This document shows positions 1 through 7,472 of a DNA stretch of 32,581 nucleotides, piece by piece (position 1 is the stretch's first letter; every line of letters begins with the position of its first letter). This DNA comes from Rhodospirillales bacterium (lineage in GTDB: Bacteria > Vulcanimicrobiota > Vulcanimicrobiia > Vulcanimicrobiales > Vulcanimicrobiaceae). A program made the position numbers and the translations under genes. Under the pieces are notes generated by a model that worked only from the letters and a program-made list of their open reading frames with translations, had not been told where the DNA came from and searched no databases. The stretch is taken from positions 1 through 32,581 of the forward strand of contig JANYGA010000188.1 of NCBI GenBank assembly GCA_025359485.1, read 5' to 3'.

Positions 1-1222
1 CGTCGATTCCGCCCGCTTCCAGCGTCTCTTGCAATGCGTCGCGCATGAGCTCGAGTCGTCGGGCGCGTAAATCGTGCACGGTCGGCACGTTTTCCGTCGT
101 GATCTTGCGTTTGGTTAAGTGCTCGATATTTCGCAACAGTCGCGTCTCGCGCGCCTCGGCGAACGTAATCGCCACGCCTTCGCGACCCGCGCGGCCCGTG
201 CGACCGATGCGATGCACGTACGCATCGGGCGATGCGGGCACGTCGTAATTGACGACGTGCGAGACGTGATCGATATCGAGGCCGCGTGCGGCGACGTCGG
301 TCGCGACGAGAATGTCGCTCGTCTTTTCGCGGAACCGACGCAGCACGCGATCGCGCTGGTCTTGCGAGAGACCGCCGTGCAAGGCTTCGGCGCCGTAACC
401 ACGCGCGCCGAGCGTCTGCGTGAGTTCGTCGACTTCGATGCGCGTGCGGCAGAACACGATCGCCGATGCGTCGTCTTCCATATCGAGCACGCGCGCGAGG
501 GCGGCCGCCTTATGACGGCGTTGCACGACGTAGGCAACCTCGCGGACGCGCGGCGCTTCGCCCGCGGCGAGCGCTTCGCGCACGATCGTGACGCGTGCCG
601 GATCCTTAAGATGACGTTTCGCAATTTCGAGGATGCGTCGCGCCATCGTTGCGGAGAAAAGTGCCGTCTGGCGAACTTTCGGGACGGCTGCGAGAATCGC
701 ATCGAGTTCGTCGGCGAAACCCATGTCGAGCATCTCATCGGCTTCATCGAGCACGACGGCTTCGACCGCATCGAAGGAGATCGTGCCGCGACGCACGTGA
801 TCGAGCGCGCGGCCCGGCGTCGCGACGACGACATCGACGCCGCGCTGCAACGCGCGCAATTGTTGGTGCATCGATTGGCCGCCGTAGACGGGCAAGACGC
901 GAACATCGAGCGGGCGGCCATAGGTGTGTACGGCTTCGGCGACCTGCATCGCGAGCTCGCGTGTAGGCACGAGAATGAGCGCGCGAATCTTCCGCGCTTC
1001 GCCTGCGGCGCGACCGATGCGGTGGAGGAGCGGAAGGGCGAATGCGGCCGTTTTGCCAGTGCCGGTTGCTGCTTGGCCGAGGACGTCGCGGCCGGCCAGG
1101 AGCGGCGGGATCGCTTCACGTTGGATATCGGTCGGCTCTTCGTAGCCGAGCGCTGCGAGGGCACCGACGAGCGCCGGGTCGAGTCCGAGCGCGTTAAAAC
1201 CGTCGGTTTGGGTGTTTTCCAT
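1..1222 (-). CDS. DEAD-box ATP-dependent RNA helicase (3' end outside window)
   Basis: Translating the minus strand from the ATG at 1220-1222 gives an open frame of 407 codons that leaves the window without a stop, so the C-terminus is missing. The protein starts MENTQTDGFNALGLDP and carries the full DEAD-box set in order: a Q-motif region (EPTDIQREAIP), Walker A ATGTGKT, PTRELA, TPGR, DEADEML, SAT (as LFSAT), then helicase domain 2 with VATDVAARGLDI and the HRIGRTGRAG motif. After that come about 50 residues of the start of a C-terminal extension, as in DeaD/CsdA or RhlE-type helicases. The expected role is ATP-driven unwinding of RNA duplexes in ribosome assembly or mRNA decay. The exact subfamily cannot be fixed without the missing C-terminus. 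The next gene (glycosylase) lies upstream on the same strand, 48 bases away, so the two may be co-transcribed. Confidence 0.93.
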   Translation of the reverse strand, partial: MENTQTDGFNALGLDPALVGALAALGYEEPTDIQREAIPPLLAGRDVLGQAATGTGKTAAFALPLLHRIGRAAGEARKIRALILVPTRELAMQVAEAVHTYGRPLDVRVLPVYGGQSMHQQLRALQRGVDVVVATPGRALDHVRRGTISFDAVEAVVLDEADEMLDMGFADELDAILAAVPKVRQTALFSATMARRILEIAKRHLKDPARVTIVREALAAGEAPRVREVAYVVQRRHKAAALARVLDMEDDASAIVFCRTRIEVDELTQTLGARGYGAEALHGGLSQDQRDRVLRRFREKTSDILVATDVAARGLDIDHVSHVVNYDVPASPDAYVHRIGRTGRAGREGVAITFAEARETRLLRNIEHLTKRKITTENVPTVHDLRARRLELMRDALQETLEAGGID

Positions 1223-1270
1223 ATTTCCAGGTGATTCGCCAAATGGCGCGACTGCAACTGTTGTCATTGG

Positions 1271-1876
1271 TCATGACCGCTCGCGCTCCGAACGCGCGAC
1301 GGGCGCCATGCCGCGAAAACACGATGCGCGGTGATCGTCGACGACGCCCGTCGCTTGGAGATAGGCGTAAACGATCGTCGACCCAACGAAGCGAAACCCA
1401 CGCGCGCGTAGATCTTTCGAGATACGATCGGAGAGCGGCGTCGTCGCCGGCATCGCTTCGCCATCCGCGCGCCGCGTCACGATCGGGACGCCATCGACGT
1501 AAGCCCAGAGAAACGTCGCAAACGATCCATGCTCGCGCTGCACGTCGAGAAAGCACGTCGCGTTGCGCACGGTCGCCGCGATCTTTCCGCGATGACGCAC
1601 GATACCCGGATCGCGCGCGAGCGCGTCGATCTTCGCTTCATCGAAGCGCGCGACGACCTCGGGATCGAAGCCCGCAAACGCGGCGCGATAGCCTTCGCGT
1701 TTGCGCAAAATCGTCTCCCAACTCAGACCCGCTTGCGCGCCTTCGAGCGTGAGCAATTCGAAGAGCCGTCGATCGTCGTGCACGGGGATGCCCCATTCCA
1801 CGTCGTGATACGACAACGAGGGTTCGCGAAGCGCCCACGAGCAACGCACGCGGTTCACCGTCGGCTCGTCACGCAT
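1271..1876 (-). CDS. tag: DNA-3-methyladenine glycosylase I (Tag)
   Basis: This 201-residue protein removes N3-methyladenine from alkylated DNA in base-excision repair. The Tag family pattern is clear: an N-terminal Cys in VRCSWA, YHDVEWG, the LFELLTLEGAQAGLSW block, DPGIVRHRGKI, GFRFVGSTIVYAYLQA and a terminal VDDHRASC. The first Cys, the His of YHD and the terminal His and Cys match the four zinc ligands known in E. coli Tag. I chose the ATG at 1876 because it gives the usual family length. The frame stays open upstream to 2206, but that part would overlap the divergent helicase gene and has no family resemblance. It is probably transcribed towards the DEAD-box helicase gene from a promoter in the short gap (1877-1928) shared with the Suv3-like gene. 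Confidence 0.92.
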   Translation of the reverse strand: MRDEPTVNRVRCSWALREPSLSYHDVEWGIPVHDDRRLFELLTLEGAQAGLSWETILRKREGYRAAFAGFDPEVVARFDEAKIDALARDPGIVRHRGKIAATVRNATCFLDVQREHGSFATFLWAYVDGVPIVTRRADGEAMPATTPLSDRISKDLRARGFRFVGSTIVYAYLQATGVVDDHRASCFRGMAPVARSERERS

Positions 1877-1928
1877 CGTACACTCGTTCGCGTCGAGCGG
1901 ATCGCGCTCCGGCGGCGATGCGATACCG

Positions 1929-3968
1929 ATGTCGACGGGTTCGGTATGCCTTGCGCGCCGCGACGGCGAATCGCGTCCACCGATGAATCTCGACGTGTCG
2001 CCCTCGGACGTTTCCGATATCACGGAACCGCATCCCGCGAACGATCCAGCGAGCGACGAGCGTAAAGAACGCGCGCGCATCAAAAAGCTCGTCGCGCCCC
2101 TCGGCTGGAAACTTATCGGCCGCGAGACGGCCGAGATTCGCATCGTTCGCGAATTCCGATTCGGGAATCGCACGATCGTCGTGCGCGGTCGCGTCACCGT
2201 CGACATGCCGAGCGAACCGACGAGAGAAGCGGGCGAGGCGGCCGTCGCGCCACTCGTCGATCCGACCGTCGGTCGCTTCGTTCACGCGATCGAACGCGCC
2301 GCAGCGAAGATCCTCACCGCGCCCGACGACGTCGAAAAAAAACACGTCTTCGAAAGCGCGTCGTTCTTCACGGCGATCGAAGATGCGCGGCGCGGCATCG
2401 TGCGCATCTATCAGGATCTCGAAAACAAGCGCATCGACGAGCGCGTCGAAGCCGATCTCGGTTTACGATTCTACATCGAGGGCTTCACGCACGCGTCGCG
2501 CACGTTTGAATATTTCGTCGGGCCGACGAATTCGGGCAAGACGCACGCCGCAATCGAGCTGCTGCGTGAAGCCGAGAGCGGCGCGTATCTCGCGCCGCTT
2601 CGTTTGCTCGCACTCGAAGTGCACGAACGCCTCAACGAACTCGGCGTGCCGACCTCGCTCGTCACGGGCGAAGAGCGCGTGCTGCTCCCCGACTCGCAGC
2701 ACGTGAGTTCGACCGTCGAAATGGTTGATCTCAAACGCGAGATTGACGTCGCCGTCGTCGACGAAGCGCAGATGTTGCAAGACGAGCAGCGCGGCTGGGC
2801 GTGGACGCTCGCGATCGCCGCCGTGCCCGCAAAACACGTCGTCCTCTGCGGCTCCGATGACGGCTTGCACGCCGCACGCAGGCTCGCGACCCGCCTCGGC
2901 GTGACGCTCACCGAGCGTCGGTTCGAGCGCAAGAATCCGTTGCACGTCGTCGATGCGTTGCCGCTCACGGAATTGCGCGCGGGCGATGCGGTCGTCGCCT
3001 TTTCGCGCAACGCCGTCGTGGAATTGCAAGGCCAGATTTCACGCAACGGCCGCAGCACGGCGGCGATCTACGGCTCGCTCTCGCCCGCCGTCCGTCGGCG
3101 CGAAGCCGAACGATTCCGATCGGGTGAGGCGGCGATTTTGGTCGCGACCGATGCGATCGGTTTAGGACTGAATCTTCCGATCCGTCGCCTGATCTTCGCC
3201 GCCGTCGAAAAATATGACGGCACCGCGATGCGCGCGCTCACGCCGCCCGAAATTCGCCAGATCGCGGGGCGCGCCGGTCGCTACGGCATTCACGAAGAAG
3301 GCCAAGTGACGGCGATCGATCCGCGCGCCGTGCCGCTAATTCGCGAGAGTCTCGCGCGCTTCGATCCGCCGCCGACCGAGCCGCCGCTCTGGATCTCGCC
3401 GACCGACGAACATCTCCGGCGACTCGCCGCGATCATCGGCACGACGCGCGTGAGTCGGCTCATGCAATTCTTTCAGACTCGCGTCTTACGCGACGAAGAC
3501 GCGAGCGTGCGAATCGCCGATCTCACCGACACGATCGAGGTCGCGATCGCCTTGGAACAATCGGATCGCTTTCTCGAACTCCCACTTGCGGTGCGCAATA
3601 CGTACGCCCGCGCGCCCGTCACGACGCGCGGGAATTCTCTCGGCGTCCTCGCGCGTTGGGGCGATCGCCACGCGAGCGAAGGCCGCGTCGAGGGAACGGA
3701 ATTGCTTACCGGGCTCGTTGCCCGCGATCGGCTGCTGCTCTTCGAAGATCGCTCCCGCCTCGCGACGCTCTACCTCTGGCTCGCGCAACGCTTTCCCGAC
3801 GTGTATGTGAATAGCGCCGCAATCGTGCGCGTCCGCGAGCGGACCGACGACGATATTCACGACGCGTTGCTCGAACACGGTTCGAAAGCGCGCCCCGAGC
3901 GACGCGGACCTACGCCATTTCGCCGCAAAGGCCCGCCGAAGTTCGACAAGCGGCGGCTCAAAAAGTAA
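1929..3968 (+). CDS. Suv3-like superfamily 2 RNA helicase
   Basis: This 679-residue protein resembles SUPV3L1/Suv3, the ATP-dependent RNA helicase of the mitochondrial degradosome. Seen in the sequence: the Suv3-style Walker A GPTNSGKT (about residues 198-205), LAPLRLLALEV, TGEER, Walker B VVDEAQM (about 276-282), the helicase motif V region VATDAIGLGLNL (405-416) and motif VI QIAGRAGRYG (444-453). A C-terminal helical region follows and ends in a basic tail rich in Arg, Lys and Pro (ending KFDKRRLKK). The N-terminal 190 residues are not recognised and may bind RNA. Expected role: 3'-to-5' RNA unwinding coupled to RNA turnover. No exoribonuclease gene is adjacent. The start is uncertain: an in-frame ATG at 1983 would remove 18 residues, and neither start has a strong ribosome-binding site. 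The gene converges on the Fur-family gene with only 3 bases between the stops. Confidence 0.85.
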   Translation: MSTGSVCLARRDGESRPPMNLDVSPSDVSDITEPHPANDPASDERKERARIKKLVAPLGWKLIGRETAEIRIVREFRFGNRTIVVRGRVTVDMPSEPTREAGEAAVAPLVDPTVGRFVHAIERAAAKILTAPDDVEKKHVFESASFFTAIEDARRGIVRIYQDLENKRIDERVEADLGLRFYIEGFTHASRTFEYFVGPTNSGKTHAAIELLREAESGAYLAPLRLLALEVHERLNELGVPTSLVTGEERVLLPDSQHVSSTVEMVDLKREIDVAVVDEAQMLQDEQRGWAWTLAIAAVPAKHVVLCGSDDGLHAARRLATRLGVTLTERRFERKNPLHVVDALPLTELRAGDAVVAFSRNAVVELQGQISRNGRSTAAIYGSLSPAVRRREAERFRSGEAAILVATDAIGLGLNLPIRRLIFAAVEKYDGTAMRALTPPEIRQIAGRAGRYGIHEEGQVTAIDPRAVPLIRESLARFDPPPTEPPLWISPTDEHLRRLAAIIGTTRVSRLMQFFQTRVLRDEDASVRIADLTDTIEVAIALEQSDRFLELPLAVRNTYARAPVTTRGNSLGVLARWGDRHASEGRVEGTELLTGLVARDRLLLFEDRSRLATLYLWLAQRFPDVYVNSAAIVRVRERTDDDIHDALLEHGSKARPERRGPTPFRRKGPPKFDKRRLKK

Positions 3969-3971
3969 CGC

Positions 3972-4367
3972 CTAGCGGCAGCGCGCGCAGCGACCGTAAA
4001 ATTCGACGGAATGATCGTCGAGTGCGAAGGCTTGCTGCGCCAGGAGTGTGGCGCGAAACTGATCCATCGCGCCGCAATCGACTTCATCGACGTGCCCGCA
4101 CGTGGTGCAGATTGCGTGATGGTGATGCTCCTCCGTGCAGAACACGTACGACATCTCACCCGCTCCCTCGGGCCGACTCGAGACGGCACCGGTCTCCAAC
4201 AGCAGGTCGAGGGTGCGATAGATGGTCGAGAGCGCGATTTTCGGATGATCCGCTTTGAGAAGTTTGTAGATCGCGTTTGCCGTAAGGTAGCGCCTCTCGC
4301 TTTTCAGGAGGTCGAGAATGTGCCGTCGCGTTGACGTGGTGTAGACCGCTCGTACGCTTCCCCGCAT
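3972..4367 (-). CDS. Fur-family metal-responsive transcriptional regulator
   Basis: This 131-residue protein has the Fur/Zur/PerR fold. It has a winged-helix N-terminus (TRRHILDLLKSERRYLTANAIYKLL, then the recognition helix around STIYRTLDLLLETG) and a dimerisation domain with EEHHHHAICTTCGHVDEVDC. It ends in YGRCARCR, so two CxxC pairs suitable for a structural zinc are present, plus a His cluster for the sensing metal. The start at the ATG at 4367 gives the usual Fur length; the frame is open further upstream but has no family similarity. The gene is divergent from a second Fur-family gene, with a shared upstream region holding an inverted repeat. Which metal or signal it senses cannot be decided from sequence; Zur and Fur are both possible. 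The conserved C-terminal cysteines argue against a simple Mur- or Irr-type protein. Confidence 0.9.
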   Translation of the reverse strand: MRGSVRAVYTTSTRRHILDLLKSERRYLTANAIYKLLKADHPKIALSTIYRTLDLLLETGAVSSRPEGAGEMSYVFCTEEHHHHAICTTCGHVDEVDCGAMDQFRATLLAQQAFALDDHSVEFYGRCARCR

Positions 4368-4382
4368 GACCGGTAATTCGAG

Positions 4383-4428
4383 CCGCTCCTGCCCTTGGCA
4401 TGCGCGGTCTCGCAATGGGGCAGAGCGG
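4383..4428. promoter_or_regulatory. Inverted repeat between divergent Fur genes, candidate operator
   Basis: CCGCTC, one extra C, then TGCCC (4383-4394) is repeated in inverted orientation as GGGCAGAGCGG (4418-4428). That makes an 11-bp stem with a one-base bulge and a 23-base spacer. It sits just upstream of the minus-strand Fur gene (start 4367). It is also upstream of the plus-strand Fur gene if that gene starts at GTG 4487. It is GC-rich, unlike the classical AT-rich Fur box, so binding by either protein is only an inference. Confidence 0.35.
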
Positions 4429-4486
4429 TAGCATCCCCGAGCGACCGACGGCGGGAAATCGTCGAAACGGGCCGATAGATTGCTTC

Positions 4487-4954
4487 GTGCCCAAAGTTGC
4501 GATCGAACGGACCACCAAACAAAAACGCGCGATTCGGACGGCATTTGAAACCGAGGGCCGACCGCTCTCGACGAATGAAGCGTTCGAAGCCGCGCAGGGG
4601 CTCGTCGGCGGACTTGGCATCGCGACCGTCTACCGTTCGATCAAGGCGATGCTCGACGACGGGTGGCTCACGCCGATCGACGTTCCCGGCAAAGGCGTGC
4701 TCTACGAACTCTCCGGGAAAGCGCACCACCATCACTTTTCGTGCACGACGTGCCACCGCGTCTACGAACTCGATGGCTGCGTCGACAACGTGATCGTCCC
4801 ACTCCCGCGCGGCTTCAAAGCGTCCGGTCACGACGTAACGATTTTCGGTCGCTGCGCGACCTGCGCGACGCCCCCGCGCCCGCCCGCCGCGAAGAAGTCG
4901 ACCATCGCGAAAAAAGCTACGCCGAGAGCACGAAGCGCGACCAAACGTCGATAG
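4487..4954 (+). CDS. Fur-family transcriptional regulator, second paralogue
   Basis: This is a second Fur-type protein, about 155 residues from the GTG at 4487. It has a winged-helix domain (TTKQKRAIRTAF, then ATVYRSIKAMLDDGWL) and a metal domain with AHHHHFSCTTCHRVYELDGC. It then has IFGRCATCATPP and a lysine/alanine-rich tail of about 25 residues that Fur proteins usually lack. Two CxxC pairs suggest a structural zinc, and the four consecutive histidines probably belong to the sensing site. The start is uncertain: in-frame ATGs at 4400 and 4415 would lengthen the protein by 29 or 24 residues. I prefer 4487 because it leaves a normal divergent promoter region and places the conserved domain near the N-terminus. 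It is divergent from the 131-residue Fur paralogue, with which it shares only moderate similarity. Confidence 0.85.
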   Translation: MPKVAIERTTKQKRAIRTAFETEGRPLSTNEAFEAAQGLVGGLGIATVYRSIKAMLDDGWLTPIDVPGKGVLYELSGKAHHHHFSCTTCHRVYELDGCVDNVIVPLPRGFKASGHDVTIFGRCATCATPPRPPAAKKSTIAKKATPRARSATKRR

Positions 4955-5023
4955 AACCGGTCGGAGTCTCCTAAGAACGATTTCTCATTAGCAGGTAAAA
5001 ACCCGGTCGATAATGCGAACCGC

Positions 5024-5260
5024 TTATCGTCTAGCGACGCTTTCGCGCTCGTGCGTTACCGAGAGCGCGTATTTACGATGAGCAGCGGCGCTCCGGAACC
5101 GCGCACGAGATAGCGTTTCGATTCGAGTTCGTCGCGGGGGAATCGCCAGAGTGACCAAGATATAGCGCGCCATAATCAGGTGATATGTCGTGTGGGGCAG
5201 GAGCAAATGATCGAGTCCGACCACGAAACAAAATAAAATCGTGGAGATGACACCGTACAT
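5024..5260 (-). pseudogene. Possible remnant of a membrane sensor domain
   Basis: A 78-residue minus-strand frame has one strikingly hydrophobic stretch (about residues 1-40, including ILFCFVVGLDHLLLP and MARYILVTLAI). A basic segment without any recognisable domain follows. The hydrophobic part recalls the N-terminal membrane segments of bacterial nucleotide cyclases or GGDEF proteins (pattern GLDHLLLP...RYILV). The catalytic part is absent and the frame simply runs on to a stop. It lies directly downstream of a decayed oxidoreductase gene, so a second degraded gene fits the context. This is a resemblance by eye only; it may be chance coding. Confidence 0.25.
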
Positions 5261-5358
5261 TTTGACTTTCGGATCGACTCCGCTCGACTAATTTCGCGCG
5301 AAATCGCGAGCCGAACTGAGTTCGCCGTCTCGCGTCGTGAAGCGAATCGTATCCGTCC

Positions 5359-6027
5359 TCACGCGGGCGTGTGCAAACCCTCCGACGCACCGTACACCGC
5401 CGAAGCGAGTCCCGCGGGACCCCGCCGATCACGATCGCATCGTACGTGCCACTCGATGGCTTTGTCTGCAGGTTCACCGCGATCGCGAGTTCGCGTGTCG
5501 AGGGATGCGCTAGCAGCGTTCCATCGACCAGCCGCACGATCGGAAAGCGATCTTCGAAGGTGGCGATTTCGGGAAAACGTCGTTGCGAACGCGGATCGTC
5601 CACGATGAGAAATTCGTGACGGACGCGATTGCGCGATATCCCAGCGATGTCGGAAAACCACGACGGCTGGCCTTCGACTCCGTCGCACGCTCGCTGAGAT
5701 ATTGCAGACGATCGCGCATCGCATCCAACATGATTTCGCGGAAGCTCGTATTCGAGTCGCATCACGCGACAATCGACGATCGCTCGCGCATTCACGAACG
5801 CATCGGCACCGAGTAAGATCCGTGCCGACGCGTTTGGTGATCTCCATACGACCGTCGAGAACGACGTATTCGCCCGCGAGCACGCGCAGTTCGGCCGATT
5901 TCGAAACGATATCGCCCAAGTCGTCTTCGGAAAATGATGCGAAGAGCGCGAGATCGCGCACATGTTCGACGGTAATCACGGCCGCCGCCCGGACGATACG
6001 GTCATGCGCGTTGCTTCGCACGGACAT
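5359..6027 (-). pseudogene. Decayed cyclic-nucleotide-binding / thioredoxin-reductase-like gene
   Basis: Pieces of one protein family are spread over all three minus-strand frames in the correct order. From 6027 downwards there is a cNMP-binding-type N-terminus (DLALFASFSEDDLGDIV, LDGRMEITKRVG). It appears to lack about ten residues between AGEYV and VLDG. Next come LLGADAFVNARAIVD in a second frame and MLDAMRDRLQYLSERATE in a third. Then follow FPIVRLVDGTLLAHPSTREL and YDAIVIGG in the second frame, and GPAGLASAVYGASEGLHT back in the first. Together these match the known fusion of a cNMP-binding regulatory domain to an FAD/NAD(P) thioredoxin-reductase-like domain. Several frameshifts are needed to join them. 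The reading then stops just after the FAD Rossmann motif, so the redox-active part (about 280 residues) is gone. It is non-functional. Confidence 0.8.
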
Positions 6028-6230
6028 GGTGTAAAACTAGCCACAGCTCGGATTAACGCTCTTCTGGATTGACCCTGGGGCCTTTCCGTGAGAGCATCAC
6101 GCAAAAGGCTTGATTTAGCTACCGACGACGCGCGGGCCAGAAAGCTCGAGCGTTCGCCATCGGAGAGCCGATCCATGAACGTGGCAGCCAACGGTACGAT
6201 GATCATCACCCAACATCCCTCGACGCCGTC

Positions 6231-7307
6231 ATGAAGACCGCGCATGTTCGGGCCTTCAGCGTGACTCGCGCGAATCGTCTGCCGGAGGGAGCGTTCGATG
6301 AGTTGCGTCGTTTGATCGAAACCTATCAGCGGCTTCGTTCGCGAGCCGATGCGAAGGCAAACGGCACCGATGCGGAAATCGCCGTCTTGAAAAATCGTCT
6401 CGATGCGCGAACCTCGCAATGGACCGATCTCGGCGAAGCCGTCCTCTGTACGATCTGGCTACTCGAAGTCGAAGAGGTGCGCGCGCATTTAGCGAGCTGG
6501 CGACGTCGCATGCACGAAGTGATCGGCGATACGCGGTACGCATCGTATTCGGCCTGCGCGGCCGATCTCAACGCGCTGCCCCCGGACGCCGTAGCGTTGC
6601 GCGCGGATCTGGCCGAGTGCATCGACACCGTGAACTACTTCTACGGCGCTTACGGTGTTGCCGCGAGTAGTCGTACGCAAGTGACGAAAGCGTTGATCGC
6701 GTACGCGGCACTCGTTCTGGGCGTCCTCGCGTCGTTCGGCATCTTCTTCGCATTTGCGTCGCATCTCAATATCGTTTTGCCCGTCGACGCGCTGGAATAC
6801 ATGCTTGCGACGTCGGCTGCCGCCGTTTTCGGCAGCGTCATCAGCGTGCAACGCCGATTGCAAGACCCAACCATCGACGTCGATCCGTTGTATCGCTATA
6901 TCCAAAGTCGTTCGGATCGATTGAGCATGACGTTCGTCTCGGTCGTCTTCGGTGCGGTGTTCGGGTTGACGGTCTACCTCTTGCTCCTCTCGGGGTTACT
7001 CGGTGGCTCCGCGTTCCCGCAAATCGGCGACGACGGCATCCCGAAGCCCGGCAAGACGGTCGCCTTACTCCTCCTCTACGGCTTCCTCGCCGGATTTGCG
7101 GAGCAGTTGATCCCCGACACGCTGACGCGCATCGCGGCGACGACGATCGATGGCATCGTCGGCGCACCGTCGACGACGCCAATCCCGCCGGTGCCGACGC
7201 CGGACCGTGACCTCGGCCGCGCGAGATCTGCGAACGTCACGACCGCAAGTTCGGCCGCGGCCGCCGAGCCGACGAACGTCGCGACGTACGACCACGCGGG
7301 AGCGTGA
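6231..7307 (+). CDS. Integral membrane protein of unknown function
   Basis: This 358-residue protein is not recognised. The first 145 residues are charged and helical, with Arg- and Glu-rich amphipathic stretches (for example ELRRLIETYQRLRSRADAKA). Then come four hydrophobic segments at roughly residues 150-172, 187-205, 232-260 and 272-292. A Thr/Pro/Ala-rich hydrophilic tail of about 60 residues follows. The layout suggests a cytoplasmic N-terminal domain anchored by four membrane helices. The motif SVISVQRRLQDPTID after the second helix resembles a cytoplasmic loop. No enzymatic motif is visible. The ATG at 6231 lacks a good Shine-Dalgarno sequence. The 200 bases upstream contain no other gene and probably hold the promoter. 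The neighbours (an upstream pseudogene and a downstream tRNA on the other strand) give no clue to its job. Confidence 0.8.
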   Translation: MKTAHVRAFSVTRANRLPEGAFDELRRLIETYQRLRSRADAKANGTDAEIAVLKNRLDARTSQWTDLGEAVLCTIWLLEVEEVRAHLASWRRRMHEVIGDTRYASYSACAADLNALPPDAVALRADLAECIDTVNYFYGAYGVAASSRTQVTKALIAYAALVLGVLASFGIFFAFASHLNIVLPVDALEYMLATSAAAVFGSVISVQRRLQDPTIDVDPLYRYIQSRSDRLSMTFVSVVFGAVFGLTVYLLLLSGLLGGSAFPQIGDDGIPKPGKTVALLLLYGFLAGFAEQLIPDTLTRIAATTIDGIVGAPSTTPIPPVPTPDRDLGRARSANVTTASSAAAAEPTNVATYDHAGA

Positions 7308-7329
7308 ATGCCAGCTTCCGTTGCGAATG

Positions 7330-7405
7330 TGGAGCCGACGAGCAGATTCGAACTGCTGACCTGCTGATTACGAATCAGCTGCTCTACCAACTGAGCTACG
7401 TCGGC
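7330..7405 (-). tRNA. tRNA-Thr (anticodon CGU)
   Basis: Read on the minus strand, this 76-base segment folds as a canonical tRNA. The acceptor stem GCCGACG pairs with CGTCGGC. The D-arm contains AGCTCAGTTGGTAGAGC. The anticodon stem GCTGA/TCAGC has loop TTCGTAA, giving anticodon CGT. The T-arm has AGCAG-TTCGAAT-CTGCT. The terminal CCA is encoded after a U discriminator base. Anticodon CGU reads ACG threonine codons, which are very frequent in this GC-rich window. Confidence 0.96.
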
Positions 7406-7472
7406 ACGGGCGAGCCAAAACCGGACTCAAGCGCCGCGCCATAGGTTCACGCGAGCGAGGCCGAACCCTGCA

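Noticed and set aside
115-1257. Long minus-strand and plus-strand open frames across the DEAD-box helicase region
   Set aside because: They are antisense or out-of-frame shadows in GC-rich DNA. The helicase motifs lie only in the minus-strand frame from 1222, which is open to the window edge.
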